From Dipetalonema caudispina (Eukaryota > Nematoda > Chromadorea > Rhabditida > Onchocercidae), in the NCBI GenBank assembly GCA_013365325.1, contig JABVXV010000002.1:806001-870000 (forward strand): DNA of 64,000 nt, read 5' to 3'. How positions within the stretch are numbered: position 1 is the first letter of the stretch; every line of letters starts with the position of its first letter. Shown here piece by piece: positions 36,842-48,966 of the stretch. The translations under genes and the position numbers were made by a program. The notes under the pieces were generated by a model, which made no database searches, was not told where the DNA came from, and worked only from the letters and a program-made list of their open reading frames with translations.

Positions 36842-37499
36842 CGAAAATACAACACGAAGAGCAACAACATAAAGGAAGAATAATCATATTTATTGATCCG
36901 ATAAATCAATCAATAAATCCATGCATAAATCATTCTTCCAAGTTCACGAGAACTTAAACGCAAGGGAAAACCACACATAAGCACATCCGTGCCTCCTTCG
37001 CCGACCACTGAAAGCATTCACCTGTAGCGCGGACAGCCGGAATGACGCATTCAACGGAGATAAGCGGTCGCCACGTTGGCCGCTATGAAAACTGTGATTC
37101 AGTGGTATGCCTTACTGGAAGGGCAAGGCTTGGGTGCGTGTAAGTTGTTAGTTTAGGGTCGACCGTTGGAAGAAGGGAAGGATGCAATGGAAGCTATTTG
37201 TTGTAAGTCTATCCTACACCGAGTGAGATCAATCTAAGTAAATTTTAGTTTGGTCCTCAAATGTATTTAGGATTTCAAGTAGCAGCAACGACCTTCGACC
37301 TACTTTCTCCGTTTTCTAAACTTCTAAGGGACTCTGTCAACCTTTTATCTGATTAGAATATATCTCTCCATTCTATCTCTTTTTTTTTGTTCATTGAAGT
37401 ATCCTTCTATGCTCATGTATGCAGAATCGTTGGAAAGCGACAAAGTAGTTTATATTGCAATCGATAACAGCAGCAGTTATTATGAAATAACGTTGGCAT
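36842..37499. other. Upstream region of DARS1
   Basis: No gene is seen. The part at 36960-37160 is distinctly richer in GC than its surroundings and is a candidate promoter for DARS1. No defined element can be named. Confidence 0.4.
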
Positions 37500-38020
37500 A
37501 TGTTCGAGAATGTAATCGTGTTACTTTTGGGAATGTGCACCATAATTTACTCTCAGTGGATTTTGCAATGAAGTAAATAGCTTACAGAGGAATAAGAATG
37601 ACATGAACTATAAAAGAGCTTAAAAGAACAAATATCCTATAGAGTTGAGGTTGAAAGTTCACTCTCAACCAAGATACTCGAACAAATGTCTGTATCACCG
37701 ATTGACAGCCACCAGCGAACACTTTCTAGTATCAGTTTATATTTATGTCAGAAAATCTTATGTAACAAAAATGTGACATTTGTAGATAATATTCCTGAGA
37801 ATTATCGGAGAGAAATGCATTTCCCGGCTTTCCATGTCACAAACCAATCAATCGTTTTTTTTTTTTCATCCCTTTACCAAAAATAACAACATCGACCTAT
37901 GGATGGAAAGATAATGAACGATTATTGGCAAGAGAAGGACCTATACTTCTTGTCTTGCTACCTATTTAACTTGCAAATATTAACTAAAAAGTTCAATCCT
38001 CCGTAATTATGAACCTTAAC
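37500..38020. repeat. Dispersed repeat, copy 2 (internally deleted form)
   Basis: Bases 37500-37935 match 24660-25140 in the same orientation. After 37935 the similarity jumps: 37940-38010 (CTTGCAAATATTAACTA, AATTATGAACCTTA) matches 29060-29165, the far end of the retroelement region. The intervening ~3.9 kb present in copy 1 is missing, so copy 2 looks like an internally deleted derivative of the same element. Confidence 0.65.
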
Positions 38021-39061
38021 AAGTTTCAAGATGCCATTTTTGGTCATTGAAAGCACCGCAGCTTTTAGATATTTCGGCTAGTTTCTTTATTCCTTTCCTA
38101 AGTAACTTGTTGCTGCTTATATGAGAAATATCAACTTTCGTTTGTTTACTATCACTTTGCAAAGGTGCTTTATTCCTAACTGGAACTTTAAATTATCAGT
38201 TCATTTTTGATTATCTTTTTTCATCATCATCGTTTACAGTGATATAAATAATTTGAGGAGGAGATATATCTACGATCCGATCTTCAAAGTTTGAATAATA
38301 GCATTACCGCTGTGAGTAAACATAAGATACGGTCGAAAATATTCATTTATTGATTGCTGTCGATAATTAAGAGTACTGAAAAGTTAGGGTATGCAAGGCT
38401 TGCATAGCATGCAGTTAGATACAAAGTATGCAAGAACCCGTTGAAGACGTTTTTGACACAGCGCTTAGATACCAGGTAATCCATAAGTAACAAAAGGTTA
38501 ATGAGAGCAGGTAAGAGAGACAGTATTATATTTGTAGATTGCGATTCATCGGAGCTGAAAGATTAAAATAAACAAATATGAACAGAGATAAGAAAAAGAT
38601 GATATAGTTCAATTTAATATTGTAGGAACATGGAGAAGTAGGAGAAAAACGGATTAGGGTAAGGGTCAGGAGAGGGCAAAGCAATTTATATCTACAGTGT
38701 CCAATTAGTGACTGCTAATAGATGAACAAACAAATTAGGTGAAAGTTTACTTTGCGATTCGGAAAGTTCCATAAGGGCATATGTGCACTTTATATTATTC
38801 ATATAACTGGAGAAATTTACTTATCAAACATTTGCATAAAAAGATAAAACCAACATCTCTCGATGAAACTATTCCTCAGCCTTGAAGGGTTAAGGAAAGA
38901 TCATTTTAATATTAACATAACATCTCCTATCTGCAACTACTGGAGGAAGTTGATATTTTCTTTGCTGCTAATAAATCAACATGTACACTTTTCGTAATAT
39001 CCATAATATAGAAATATTTACATTTTCTTGATTGTTGCTAGAGATAACAACTTCCTCATCC
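38021..39061. other. Intergenic region
   Basis: No supported feature. It contains low-complexity AT-rich DNA downstream of the large minus-strand gene that follows. Confidence 0.55.
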
Positions 39062-42000
39062 TCACTTGTTTTTGATGATAAAATTGAAATCCGGTTTCTC
39101 GCTGGCACTTAGTCTCAACGTTGAAGAAATTAGTGAGTCTTCAGTTAAACTTCTCAATAATTGTAATTTGTTGTTGGATTTTAAAATTGCACTTTTCACG
39201 ATAACTGGTACATCTTCACGACGACTCTTTTTGACCGAAAGCCGCCTATCGAATTCCGCTTTTGCGTCAAAATGTGGAATTTGGATGATTTCCACTGATG
39301 CAGAGGAAGTGTTTGTCACCTGATCATCATTCATTTGTTCATTGTTTCCTTCTCTACTCGGAGATAATCTGAAAGAGGAATTTCGAATTTTTTAAATTTG
39401 CTTCGTTACATGAAAGAGTTTCTTTATCTCTTGAATTCATTAAGCAATATAAACTTACTTATTTTCCAAATCCCAAATAGTACCGGAAGAGATTTTACTT
39501 CTCCTTTGTTGTTCCTCGTATATTGCATCATTCCAAAACTTTTCAAGTTCTGATTTCATTTCTTTAGATATATCGAGCAATCTCGTTTCCTGCGAACTAC
39601 TAGCCTGGTAGATCTTTGATATAGTGAAATCAGGCTTCTTATCATCGCAGCCTGAAAGTGTAAAGTTGGCTTCAAACGCACTGGCTTCAACAGGTTTCTT
39701 ACTCTTCATAAAAAAGTGCTTAGATCTACGCGGCAACAGTGATCTTGAGGATACAGATGTTGGCTTATTTAATCGTTGTCTGGGCGGTGGGCATGGTGGC
39801 GCAGTTTGTGATCTGAGCAAACTTATTTGTTTCATTTCCGGTACAACCGTGAATGAATTTAGTTTCATTTCTTCTCGACTGTTATTTCTAGTAAAAGAGG
39901 ACTCCGTCTTATCAAAAGTTCCCTTCAAGACTGGTTTCGATTTTATCACACTGTTTTTTTTTTCGATTTTTTGTTCCGATGCGATATATTCATTGGTTTC
40001 AAATTTGGTTATGACTGGGTCCTGGTCAGTTCTAAATGGAGTGGTGATTTCCAAATTGCTTGCAATGACCTGTGAAAATGGAGATATTAGAGATATCGAA
40101 TCAGGCGTCAATAAAGGTTGATTTCGTTGCTGGAAATCCGATTCTGCAATGAGTTCTATTTGGACTGTGCTAATATCGGTTGATCCAACAGCTTTTAATC
40201 CTGTTTGTTCAGAGCTGGAATGTATTATACCCGGAAAGCTTTCCGAGACTGCTTTACAACTATTCATTTTTTTAGTGATTTCTTGTACCTTTTTCGTTGA
40301 ATCAGATATGTACTCACGATATCTTGTTTGATCCGGAATCTTTGATTCAGCCGGAAACATTTGAAATTGCAATCTGGATTTTGACAGTAATTGTTCCATA
40401 GATAAGGGTACTGCATCAAATTCAGGAACTCTTTGCAACCTGCATGATGGAGGTTCAAAATTCGCGTATTTTTCAAAAAGTATTTCTTGCTCATTTTGGG
40501 ATTTCACTTGACTTACATCGGACTTTTCCAAAGTTTCAATTAAATTTTCAGTGACATTTGAAATGACTTCCATCAAAGATATTTCTGGAGTATAGTTTAA
40601 TCTTTGCACCGATGCACTTCCCGATGAACAGTTAAAATCATCAGGACATGTTAATGCAGTTATTTCCTTCTGTCCAGTTGCTTGCAATTGTTGATTTGTT
40701 ATTGCAGCTGACGAAACAACTTCGTTGTTCGTCCATATAACACTAAATATATTTTTATCTGTTCCGGAAAACATATTTCCCGTACTGACAAGGAATTCGT
40801 TCTCAGTAACAGTGTACTTTCTTTCTCTGTCATCAAATTCCTCGAATATGTAATCCGGATCAGCTTGATTCTTCATTTGCTTCTGCGAAAATTTCGCAGC
40901 AGGTATAATAGATGTTGTCTCGGTAGTCGCTGTTAATTGCTGTTGCTTGCTTGCTTCCAGTTTTTGAAGCGTTTCCGAAACTTTCCCAAACTTTCCATTG
41001 CTTTCTTCCCTACCGATTACTTTGTTCACCTCAGTAAGATGATCTGATACCATGTAAGTTTCTACTTCATCCTCATCATCAGCATCGGTTACTGAATCAG
41101 TTTTCATTTTCTTTCTCTCTTGCTCCGATTTATTGCCTAAATTAGCTAGATTTGAGGGGACAGCGGTTGTGACAGATGTTACTGAAGGTGATGATTTAAC
41201 TTGTGATGCTATTAGAGACAAATCAGAATTAGTAATGCTTTCGGATGTTTGTTGTAAGTTATAGAGGCTTTCTGGCATGTGATCATGACTTAATTCCATC
41301 TCCGCATAATCTTCGACAACAATCTGAAATAAATTTCGACATGGTAGTGATCAAACAAATTTACTGACTTTATGAGAAATTGTAAAAAAATATCCTGCTC
41401 AGTTTTGCGCTTACTAATGCATAACGCCTGTGCTGTTTTGCGCTTCATTTACCTCATTTATTATTTTACTTACTAACCCCTAAATTATATCAAGGATGGC
41501 TGATTGTTTTTCCGAAAAAATTTCGTATCAGTAACAATTTCTGCTGATTTCCAGCTGTAGGAAAGAGTAGCAGATGTTAATTAAATGTATTGAAGATATT
41601 ATATTTGTTAATGACACAGATATGCAATAAATTATCTATAGAGGAAAACATCGGAAAAGAAATTTTTCTAATTTTTCTAATTAAGAACAGGTCAAATAAA
41701 CTATTTTCGCAGTTTATAATCACATTAGTATTTTTGTCAACTATTAATTACTCTCAAATTCATAATTAAATTGGTAATTAATTGTTATAGTTAAATCTTC
41801 GGTCTTTTCTACAAGATCAAATGCATCGTACCAGAAGTTTTGTAAAAAAAAAGCGTAAGCGAGGCACTACATTCTTTCGTAAAAGACTGCAGTGATAGGG
41901 TCGTTGAGAGATCAACAGAAATTATTACCTCTTTCTTAGCATAAAATTAAATATTTACCATCCTGACCGACATTCCTTCACTATTGTACTTGTCTCGTTT

Positions 42001-45000
42001 TAATGTATCATTGGAATTCGAATCGGCGATAACTCCAACAGCAGTTGTTTTCGCTACAGATTCAATAATAACGTCTTCAATTTGCTGATCGATATTTTCC
42101 TTCAGGATTCTTTCTGTGCAAATTAATATGTTTTTGTTTGCTCCATCCGGTTCAACTCCTTCACTTGTATTACTGAACTTTACAATGGATTCTTGTTTCG
42201 GAACTGGACAATTGTCGGAAGTGAGGGCAGTTGATGCTACAGTATCTGTTATCTGAAATGTTTCCGAATTTCGTTGTGAACATTTCCTTCGCTCTTTGTT
42301 CATTTCTATTACTGAGTGAATAATTTTTCCAACAAATTCATTTACGTAAGATTCTAACTTTGGAAAAACTATGTTTGCTTGAGTATGGTTAATAGCTCCT
42401 CCAATCTTTATGGATTCTGTTTCAGAAACCTCATCTCGAACAGAAGAGGAGTAACTCGTATCAGCAGCTTGTGATGATCCGGAAATCAGTGTATCCTTAT
42501 TCATAATGTTGATTACTGATGCCATCTTGTCTCCCTTCTGATTCGTGGAAGACTGAGATTCGACTGGAGGTAGGCAGGATTTAAGAACTTGATGGATAGA
42601 ATTAGATGAGTTCAAATCCTCAGGATTCGTTTTTAGACTGCCCAAATTTTCGGCAGCAGTAGGACAAACATTGGGTAAGCTGAATTTCGGTCCGTAATAT
42701 TGAGTATCCGCCGTTAACTTGAAATTTTCCGAATTTCGGTTTAGTTTCAAATCACTTGGTCGTAGGAATTCAAAATCTCCATTACTAACCGCATTTCGTG
42801 CTAACAGAACGGCTTCAAATTCAGTTAATATCGTCACAGAGTTTGTAGGCTTTTGATATTTTAGTTTTTTCTGAGCAGTTTTAATTTCGAAATCACTGGG
42901 ACGCAATCGTTTCTGGCATATTTTTTCACAGGTTGCAGTTTTTCCAGCTGTAGTTAATTGTCCGTATTCAGCTAAAATGGCAGGACCATCTTTGATACGT
43001 CTCAATGCGGAGTGAGAATTCAAAGAATTATCAGAATCGTATTTAAGCAAATTGATGCAAGCTGTAGGAGCAGGAGTAAGCTGTTGTTGATTACTAAGTT
43101 GCAGATGACTGTCATTTTCAGTGTCGTTATTTCCACCTGACTGATCGTCATGATCGTCGTTGACATTACCGCTGTTTACATAATGGTTCTCCCCATTATT
43201 CATTGTTGATCGTTGACGTCGCAAAAAGAAAATGTTTTCAATCATGTCGCAATATTGTTGTACTTCATTAAACTGGCTTTCACTTAGATTGGAACGACCA
43301 CATTTTCGGGCACGCTCTGCCGCTTCATAGCACTGTCGTATAATCCTCTGAAATCGATATTATGTTAATTTGTTGCATATATATCGAATCGCGAGAATAT
43401 CTCTATACGAGTTATAGTATATATAATTACAGTATGTCTGTAGAAAACCTTTTTGATTTGCGCAGAAAATAACTGCAACCTCATTGTATCATGTATGAGC
43501 AACTTAAAACAGGGAAAAAGGGGAAATTCAGTTCTGAATAAGACCTAGAGTTTTAATTTTCAAGTTAGACAATCTCTTGAAGCTGAAATTTAATGGCGCT
43601 AATTAAAATTCGGAAAAAGAGTTTCGTCAAAAGATGAAGTTTGATATTTTGACTTTCTAGATTCATTATATAAGAGACAGTTACGGTAGTAATCAAAGAT
43701 TTGTCAAATGATGGTCTTCTCAATAGTTTCACCTCTGAAAATTTATGAAGCCAAGAAGAAAACTGCTTTGAAATATTATACTGTTAATTCTGCATTGACT
43801 AAAATTTTGTTGTGTGACAATCTGCGTAATTTTTACTCTCAAGAACAAATATTTACCAGCGATTTTTTTATTTTTGAAAAAAGGATTGATTCTGGTTTGT
43901 TGCTAAAGAATAGACCTGAAGGGTTTTATTGTACTTTGAAAGTTTTTTATTGGCATTATCACCCTTCCAATACAGTGGAAATGTGCTTCCCACACTGATT
44001 AAATTAACTCCGATTTATTATATAAAAAAATATATTTCCTATTAACGTATTCTTGAAAACTCTTTTGGTAAAATCAAAATTACTCCGATTTATCTTATAA
44101 AAAAAAGAAATGAGTTTCAACGATTTTGTCTCGAAATTCGTTCAAATGGGATATCAACAAATTCCTTTTACAGGAGAACTCAGTCGTTCTGGATAAATCG
44201 AAAATGGTGAAGATATGACTTATTTCGAAATGAAATATTCGAATTATTTAAATTAAGATCAATAAAAACAGAGTAAGTACCTCATCACATACTTCTTTGT
44301 ACAATGAATATAATAATGCAATGGAAACATAAGCAGCCATTAAATCAGACTCATTACCCATAGGCCAACAATCCAACATTGCATATTTGATTTTAGCAAA
44401 ATGCTTTTCAATTTGTCCCCATTGCTCTAACATTTTTGTTTTTCTGAAATATGAAAATTCTGATGTTTGTTAATTCGATCAAAACAATTTTATCATTAAT
44501 AAAATAATTAGAAAATAGAATCCACTCATAGCACTCATCAATCAAGGTAATTAAAATAGAAAATTTCTTTTCACTCAACTTTTCGCATTCGAAAGAATCC
44601 GAAGTGTAAATATCCTATTAACGAGAAAGAATGCAATCCGAGATATTAGGTATTAATTAGCAAAACAAGTTTACAGTACACCCCGAATGCATATTGCATG
44701 GAAAACTTCTGGAAAAAAATGTGATCTTCTCGAAGAGAAGAAATGTTTGTTCGATGACATTAAGTGATCGTTAATAGAATTTAAAAAAGTAAACAAATAA
44801 ATAGGAATTTTAGAAATCTTTGAAAAAAAGAAATCAAGATCTTCGCTAACTCGTTATATTTTCGAGCATTAGAAGAAGTTTTAAACATAATTCTTTATCA
44901 AATTTTCAAAAATATCCTCAAATTTGAAATGAATAAGAATAGATGTAGCATAACCTTTCTTGTACACTAATATCTTCCTTCTTGAGATTAGTGCATGCAT

Positions 45001-45759
45001 GCAAATATACTTCCCTGACAATTGCAATATAACTGATAATAACGGATGGTTCGCAACCTCGAAATATTGCAATCTGATCCAGTAAATCCATTGCATCAAT
45101 GCAAACTGAAATGTAACTTTGTAATTCTCAAGAGAATTTCCGGGGATAGAATTGAAATAAAGAAATTACCTTAAGAATTAACTGAATTATTCCCTTTGAA
45201 GATATCTCAATGATTAACTTGGAGGGGAAAAAATCCCAAATTAGCAATTTGCTGAACTTCTGTGAAATGATTTCTTTTTTTGCCACATTCGTCTAATCCA
45301 AAAATTATTATTAACGTTTGACTTAAGCCTTAGGAAGAAGAGGAAAATTATTAAGAAACCGATAAAATCTTAGGATTGAATTGTAAAGGACTAAAGGCTT
45401 AGCAAACATGCGCGACAGAAGACATGATAATTCTTGAACTAATGAGAGCCAAATGATGAAATTTGAAAAAAATCGAACGAAATAAATCTCTGCGAATGAG
45501 CAAAATGTTTACTATGATTAGTAGCCTTTAGCTTTCGTTTCACATTTTCGCAAGTTGTTTTAAAAATTGCCAAATTTGTATCAATTGACGCCGAATTCTC
45601 AAAAATAAGTGCACAAAACTGATCAGTTTGTTTCGGAGGTAATATCTTTTTCTTCTCACATTTTGCAATGATTTTTCTCTTCTTGTCATGACACAAATTC
45701 GGATGTGAAAGAAGAAATAATGAAAATATTGGTTGGAAATTTTGTGTGGATTTTCGCAT
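39062..45759 (-). CDS. Large unrecognised protein, about 1373 aa, mostly disordered
   Basis: Six minus-strand exons join in phase: 45759-45513, 45105-44955, 44443-44281, 43347-41959, 41323-39459 and 39368-39062. The first 240 residues look folded and helical (DLLDQIAIFRGCEPSVI, AMLDCWPMGNESDLMAAY, RQCYEAAERARKCGRS, QFNEVQQYCDMIENIFFL). The remaining 1100 residues are rich in S, T, N, E and Q and look disordered, with a D/N-rich stretch just after the helical part. A small repeat is visible: RLRPSDFEIK and FLRPSDLKL about 60 residues apart. Proline-rich patches (APPCPPPRQR) occur near residue 1140. I do not recognise a family; the architecture would suit a nuclear or signalling scaffold, but that is a guess. 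The two big exons are certain to be coding. The first exon is supported only by phase and has a lower confidence of about 0.5. The final TGA sits where a GTGAGG donor could also begin, so a further exon is possible. Confidence 0.78.
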
Positions 45760-47708
45760 TTCGATATTTCAAGAAATGATTCAAATTAAAGATTTGAGAA
45801 TTGACCACAAAAGAAAACAGTTTGTTGCATTCTAAAAAGTTATCAATATGTATATGAATGGTGGAAGCATTTAATGTTATCACTATCAAAGAGTAAATAG
45901 TTCCAGAATTATCGTCAAAATTCAATAGTTACTTAAAAATTCATCTGAGAGATAAATTATGAAAAGTTTGACATTTAAACAAATGACTCTTTAAGTTATT
46001 GCATCACTTCACTCAGAATCATCATAATTTGTCACCATTTTATGACAAATAATAAGCAAATTTGTGAATTGATGATCTAAAATGTTATGCAGAAGTCCAT
46101 ATTTTATGAAATTTTAAAAATCATGCAGATAAGAATAAGGTTTAAAATTAAATAGTTTATGCCATTAGAGTGGAAAGTAAAGAGGTAGTGATAAACCAGA
46201 AATCCTGGCAAAAATATTTCAAAAAAAGCTTTATTTAATATAATTTTAATCTTTATAAACAACTACTATTCTCCTTATTGTCTTAGGATATCAAATTTAG
46301 GCTCACTTATCATCTTTTTCCTATAAAATTTTGAGGAAGGACACGCAACATTCCGTGACGTTACGAAACGGACAATGGCATTATATTTTCAAGGAAACTC
46401 CAAAATGATACGTTTTGGAAAAAACTCTTCAAATCACAACATTTTCACATATGCTTTATCAGTTTGATAAATGTTTCTACCGCACAAGAAAGTGTGTAAA
46501 AAAGGATTTTAAAGGATAAGAAAAATTGATCAGTGAGTGCATTATCACGTTGACGAACACGCATATGTCACAAAAAAGTGCTTTCGATGAAATTGCATTT
46601 TGAAAAACTTAAAATCGAAAATAAATAAAGAGCACATATCTTTTGGATACGGCAGACCAAAGCATAACTTGGTGCGATATCGATAAGTACAACATATTCT
46701 CCCACCTGTAACTCCTTTTAGACAGAGAAAACAAAAAGGAAGGTAGCATGTATTTGTGACAGAAGCCAATGGAATTCATCAAAAAAGAAAAAAAAAAAAA
46801 AAACACTATCAATCGGATGGATGAAAATAATAAGAAATTGAGGAATTACTACCTTTTATCTATCGAAATTGCAACATTTTTAATTTGTATCACAAATAAA
46901 AACTTTTGTAATTTTAATTTTTTTTTTTTTTTTTTAAATAAAAAAATTTGAAAGAATGGAAAATGAAAGCTTTGTGGAATCGATATTTTGGTGAGAGTGG
47001 AAATGTCATTCAGCTGGCATCAACCTGCTGTATTAGCTGATACCGGTTTCGGTATATTGTCCCATTAACAAACAATTTTGACTAACGACATTACCTGTAT
47101 CTTTTATGATTCATTCTGCAGTAGACGACAGCAACGCAATGATATGTTTTGCTGATTAAAAGAATAATGTGAAATAATATCAGCTACTTTCAGTCCGGCG
47201 ATTATCGATACTTCTTCCTTTCAAATGGAGTAATTAGAAAAGAATAGCATCAGTCATTGAGTATTGTTGAGACGAAAGATATCCTTAGGCTACTGTAAGT
47301 ACCGCACAACCTAATCGGGCCAGTCAGAGCAGCTTAAACAGATCAGAACAGATCAATTAGGGATTATTTTTTTACTGTACAAACTTTCTTAAGCTTTCAG
47401 TCATTCCTATCGTTCGTCCGTCACAGATTGTATATTCTGTCGATTGAAAGGCACATGTGTTTCACGTCTGAAACACGTCCATTATCGTGTTTATAAATAA
47501 ATGCTGTGATATTCAACAGTAATTCATCACAACGATCAAGACACAGCCATGCTTTAATCTATGGAATTCAGAGATTTTCGAGAAGAATTCAAATTGTTCG
47601 ATAAAAATTACGAATTGTTTAATGGTTGAAATCTTAAGGAAAATTTGGAACAATAAAAAAAGCGAAAATTTGATGAATATTAAAACGAAGTGAGAAAGAT
47701 TTAAAAAT
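45760..47708. other. Intergenic region
   Basis: No supported gene. Runs of A or T of 12-20 bases near 46790 and 46918. A short open frame at 46545-46812 overlaps in two frames and has no recognisable content. Confidence 0.5.
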
Positions 47709-47933
47709 TTAGCTCGTTGAACCTTGTTCATTGTCTTCAGGCCGTCTGTATGATATATTGAGACGTCCATGGAAGGCTCTATAAATGTTACACATTTCGG
47801 CACCGCTAACTTTGACTCTCAGAAATGATTCAGAATATTGCCGTTTAGCATTAAGAATCCGTTTAATATATAGTGGTGATGGAGAAGTGTGAAGTGGAGG
47901 TTTATCATTCGGTGATATTTTGTCGCGTTCCAT
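47709..47933 (-). CDS. Small basic hypothetical protein, 74 aa
   Basis: A complete single-exon open frame of 74 residues, soluble, with no membrane segment or signal peptide. It starts MERDKISPNDKPPLHTSP and contains YIKRILNAKRQYSESFLR, then a short end, RRPEDNEQGSTS. An AG (TTTGCAG at 47951-47945) lies 11 bases before the ATG and could be a spliced-leader acceptor or the end of a short 5' intron. A second AG-bounded segment of about 33 bases just upstream (near 47960-48005) may be a 5' UTR exon. I do not recognise a family. Amino-acid composition is less AT-driven than in chance frames nearby, which favours coding. Confidence 0.5.
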   Translation of the reverse strand: MERDKISPNDKPPLHTSPSPLYIKRILNAKRQYSESFLRVKVSGAEMCNIYRAFHGRLNISYRRPEDNEQGSTS

Positions 47934-48499
47934 CCTTCCAAATCCTGCAAATCATTTGGATATATTTTACAGAGGCAGGATGGAAATCATTTCGGCTGGT
48001 ACCCTGAAAAATAACATTTCAAATAAGGTATTATTTACACCAAAAAATTAATTACGAATGGGTTTCGTGATATTACTCGTGTAATCATAAATATTGTAGA
48101 AGATATTCGACCACTTAATGGAAGTATCGGTGAAATAAGAAAGGAAAGTGATGTGAAAAATGCTGCATTTCGAATGTTTCAACTTGAATAATTTTTTTTT
48201 TTGCTATAAAATGATAGTAAAATCTTCAAAATTTGCTATTAGTTGAGTCGTTAAGAACAGTAATTCATATATGTGTCAAATGTACCTTAACATGTACAGG
48301 AAAGATTTGTTAGTTTTTAAACCATTTAGTGCGTAAACAAATGAAATTTGAGATCGTTCGCACCAAACAATTCGCAAATGTTTACTGTAAAATTGTACAT
48401 ATTTAAATAATAAATCGTTGTCATCTTGTACAAACTTTTCAGATGTTTCCTACCTATATAAATCATTTCAATCTAAAACATCCTATCAAAATATTAATA

Positions 48500-48590
48500 T
48501 CATTCTCATTTATTTATTTATTATCACTATTATTATTATTATTAATATTATTATCATTATTATTATCACTATCATTATTATTATTAGATC
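48500..48590. repeat. ATT/ATC microsatellite
   Basis: About 90 bases made almost entirely of ATT and ATC triplets. They give an artificial poly-isoleucine frame on the plus strand. Confidence 0.9.
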
Positions 48591-48780
48591 AAACTTCAAG
48601 CTTGTAAGCAAACATCTCTTAATAAGTTCGATCAGCAACATCTACTCCATTCCACTTTGAAGAGAAAAAACGCAGTGGCCATGAAGAGTGACTGTCATTT
48701 CAAAAATTTTACGTGGCAAATGATAGCAGAAATTTCAAATAACAATAATGAAATATATTACTAAAATGTTATAATAAAAG

Positions 48781-48966
48781 AGAAAATGTGAAAAAGTTCT
48801 CGATGGATCATACGGCACTGTTTATGTGTACACAAAATGTTCTGTTTCCGGAACTGACAGATGGGTAGAAAGTAAAAGAACAGGAAAATATGCACTTTGC
48901 AGATGGAGTGGTCCGTCACAACTTCATTACTGGGCAAGTACAGACTGTTTAACTTTCAACCATTAA
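48781..48966 (+). CDS. Candidate exon encoding a Cys/Trp-containing module
   Basis: An open stretch of 61 residues starts after an AG at 48779-48780 and ends at TAA. It contains four cysteines and three tryptophans in a non-random arrangement: KCEKVLDGSYGTVYVYTKCS, then DRWVESKRTGKYALCRWSG, then LHYWASTDC. A donor (GTACAG) is available near 48935. Composition is unlike the AT-rich background and suggests a secreted or extracellular module, but no upstream exon, signal peptide or family was found. An adjacent open frame in another phase at about 48588-48760 (with KSDCHFKNFTWQM) may belong to the same broken gene. Confidence 0.3.
   Translation, partial: RKCEKVLDGSYGTVYVYTKCSVSGTDRWVESKRTGKYALCRWSGPSQLHYWASTDCLTFNH

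Noticed and set aside
39624..40121. A 165-codon plus-strand open frame
   Set aside because: It is the antisense shadow of the large minus-strand exon 41323-39459, which has protein-like composition and matching splice sites.
48418..48660. Poly-isoleucine open frame
   Set aside because: It is produced by an ATT/ATC microsatellite.
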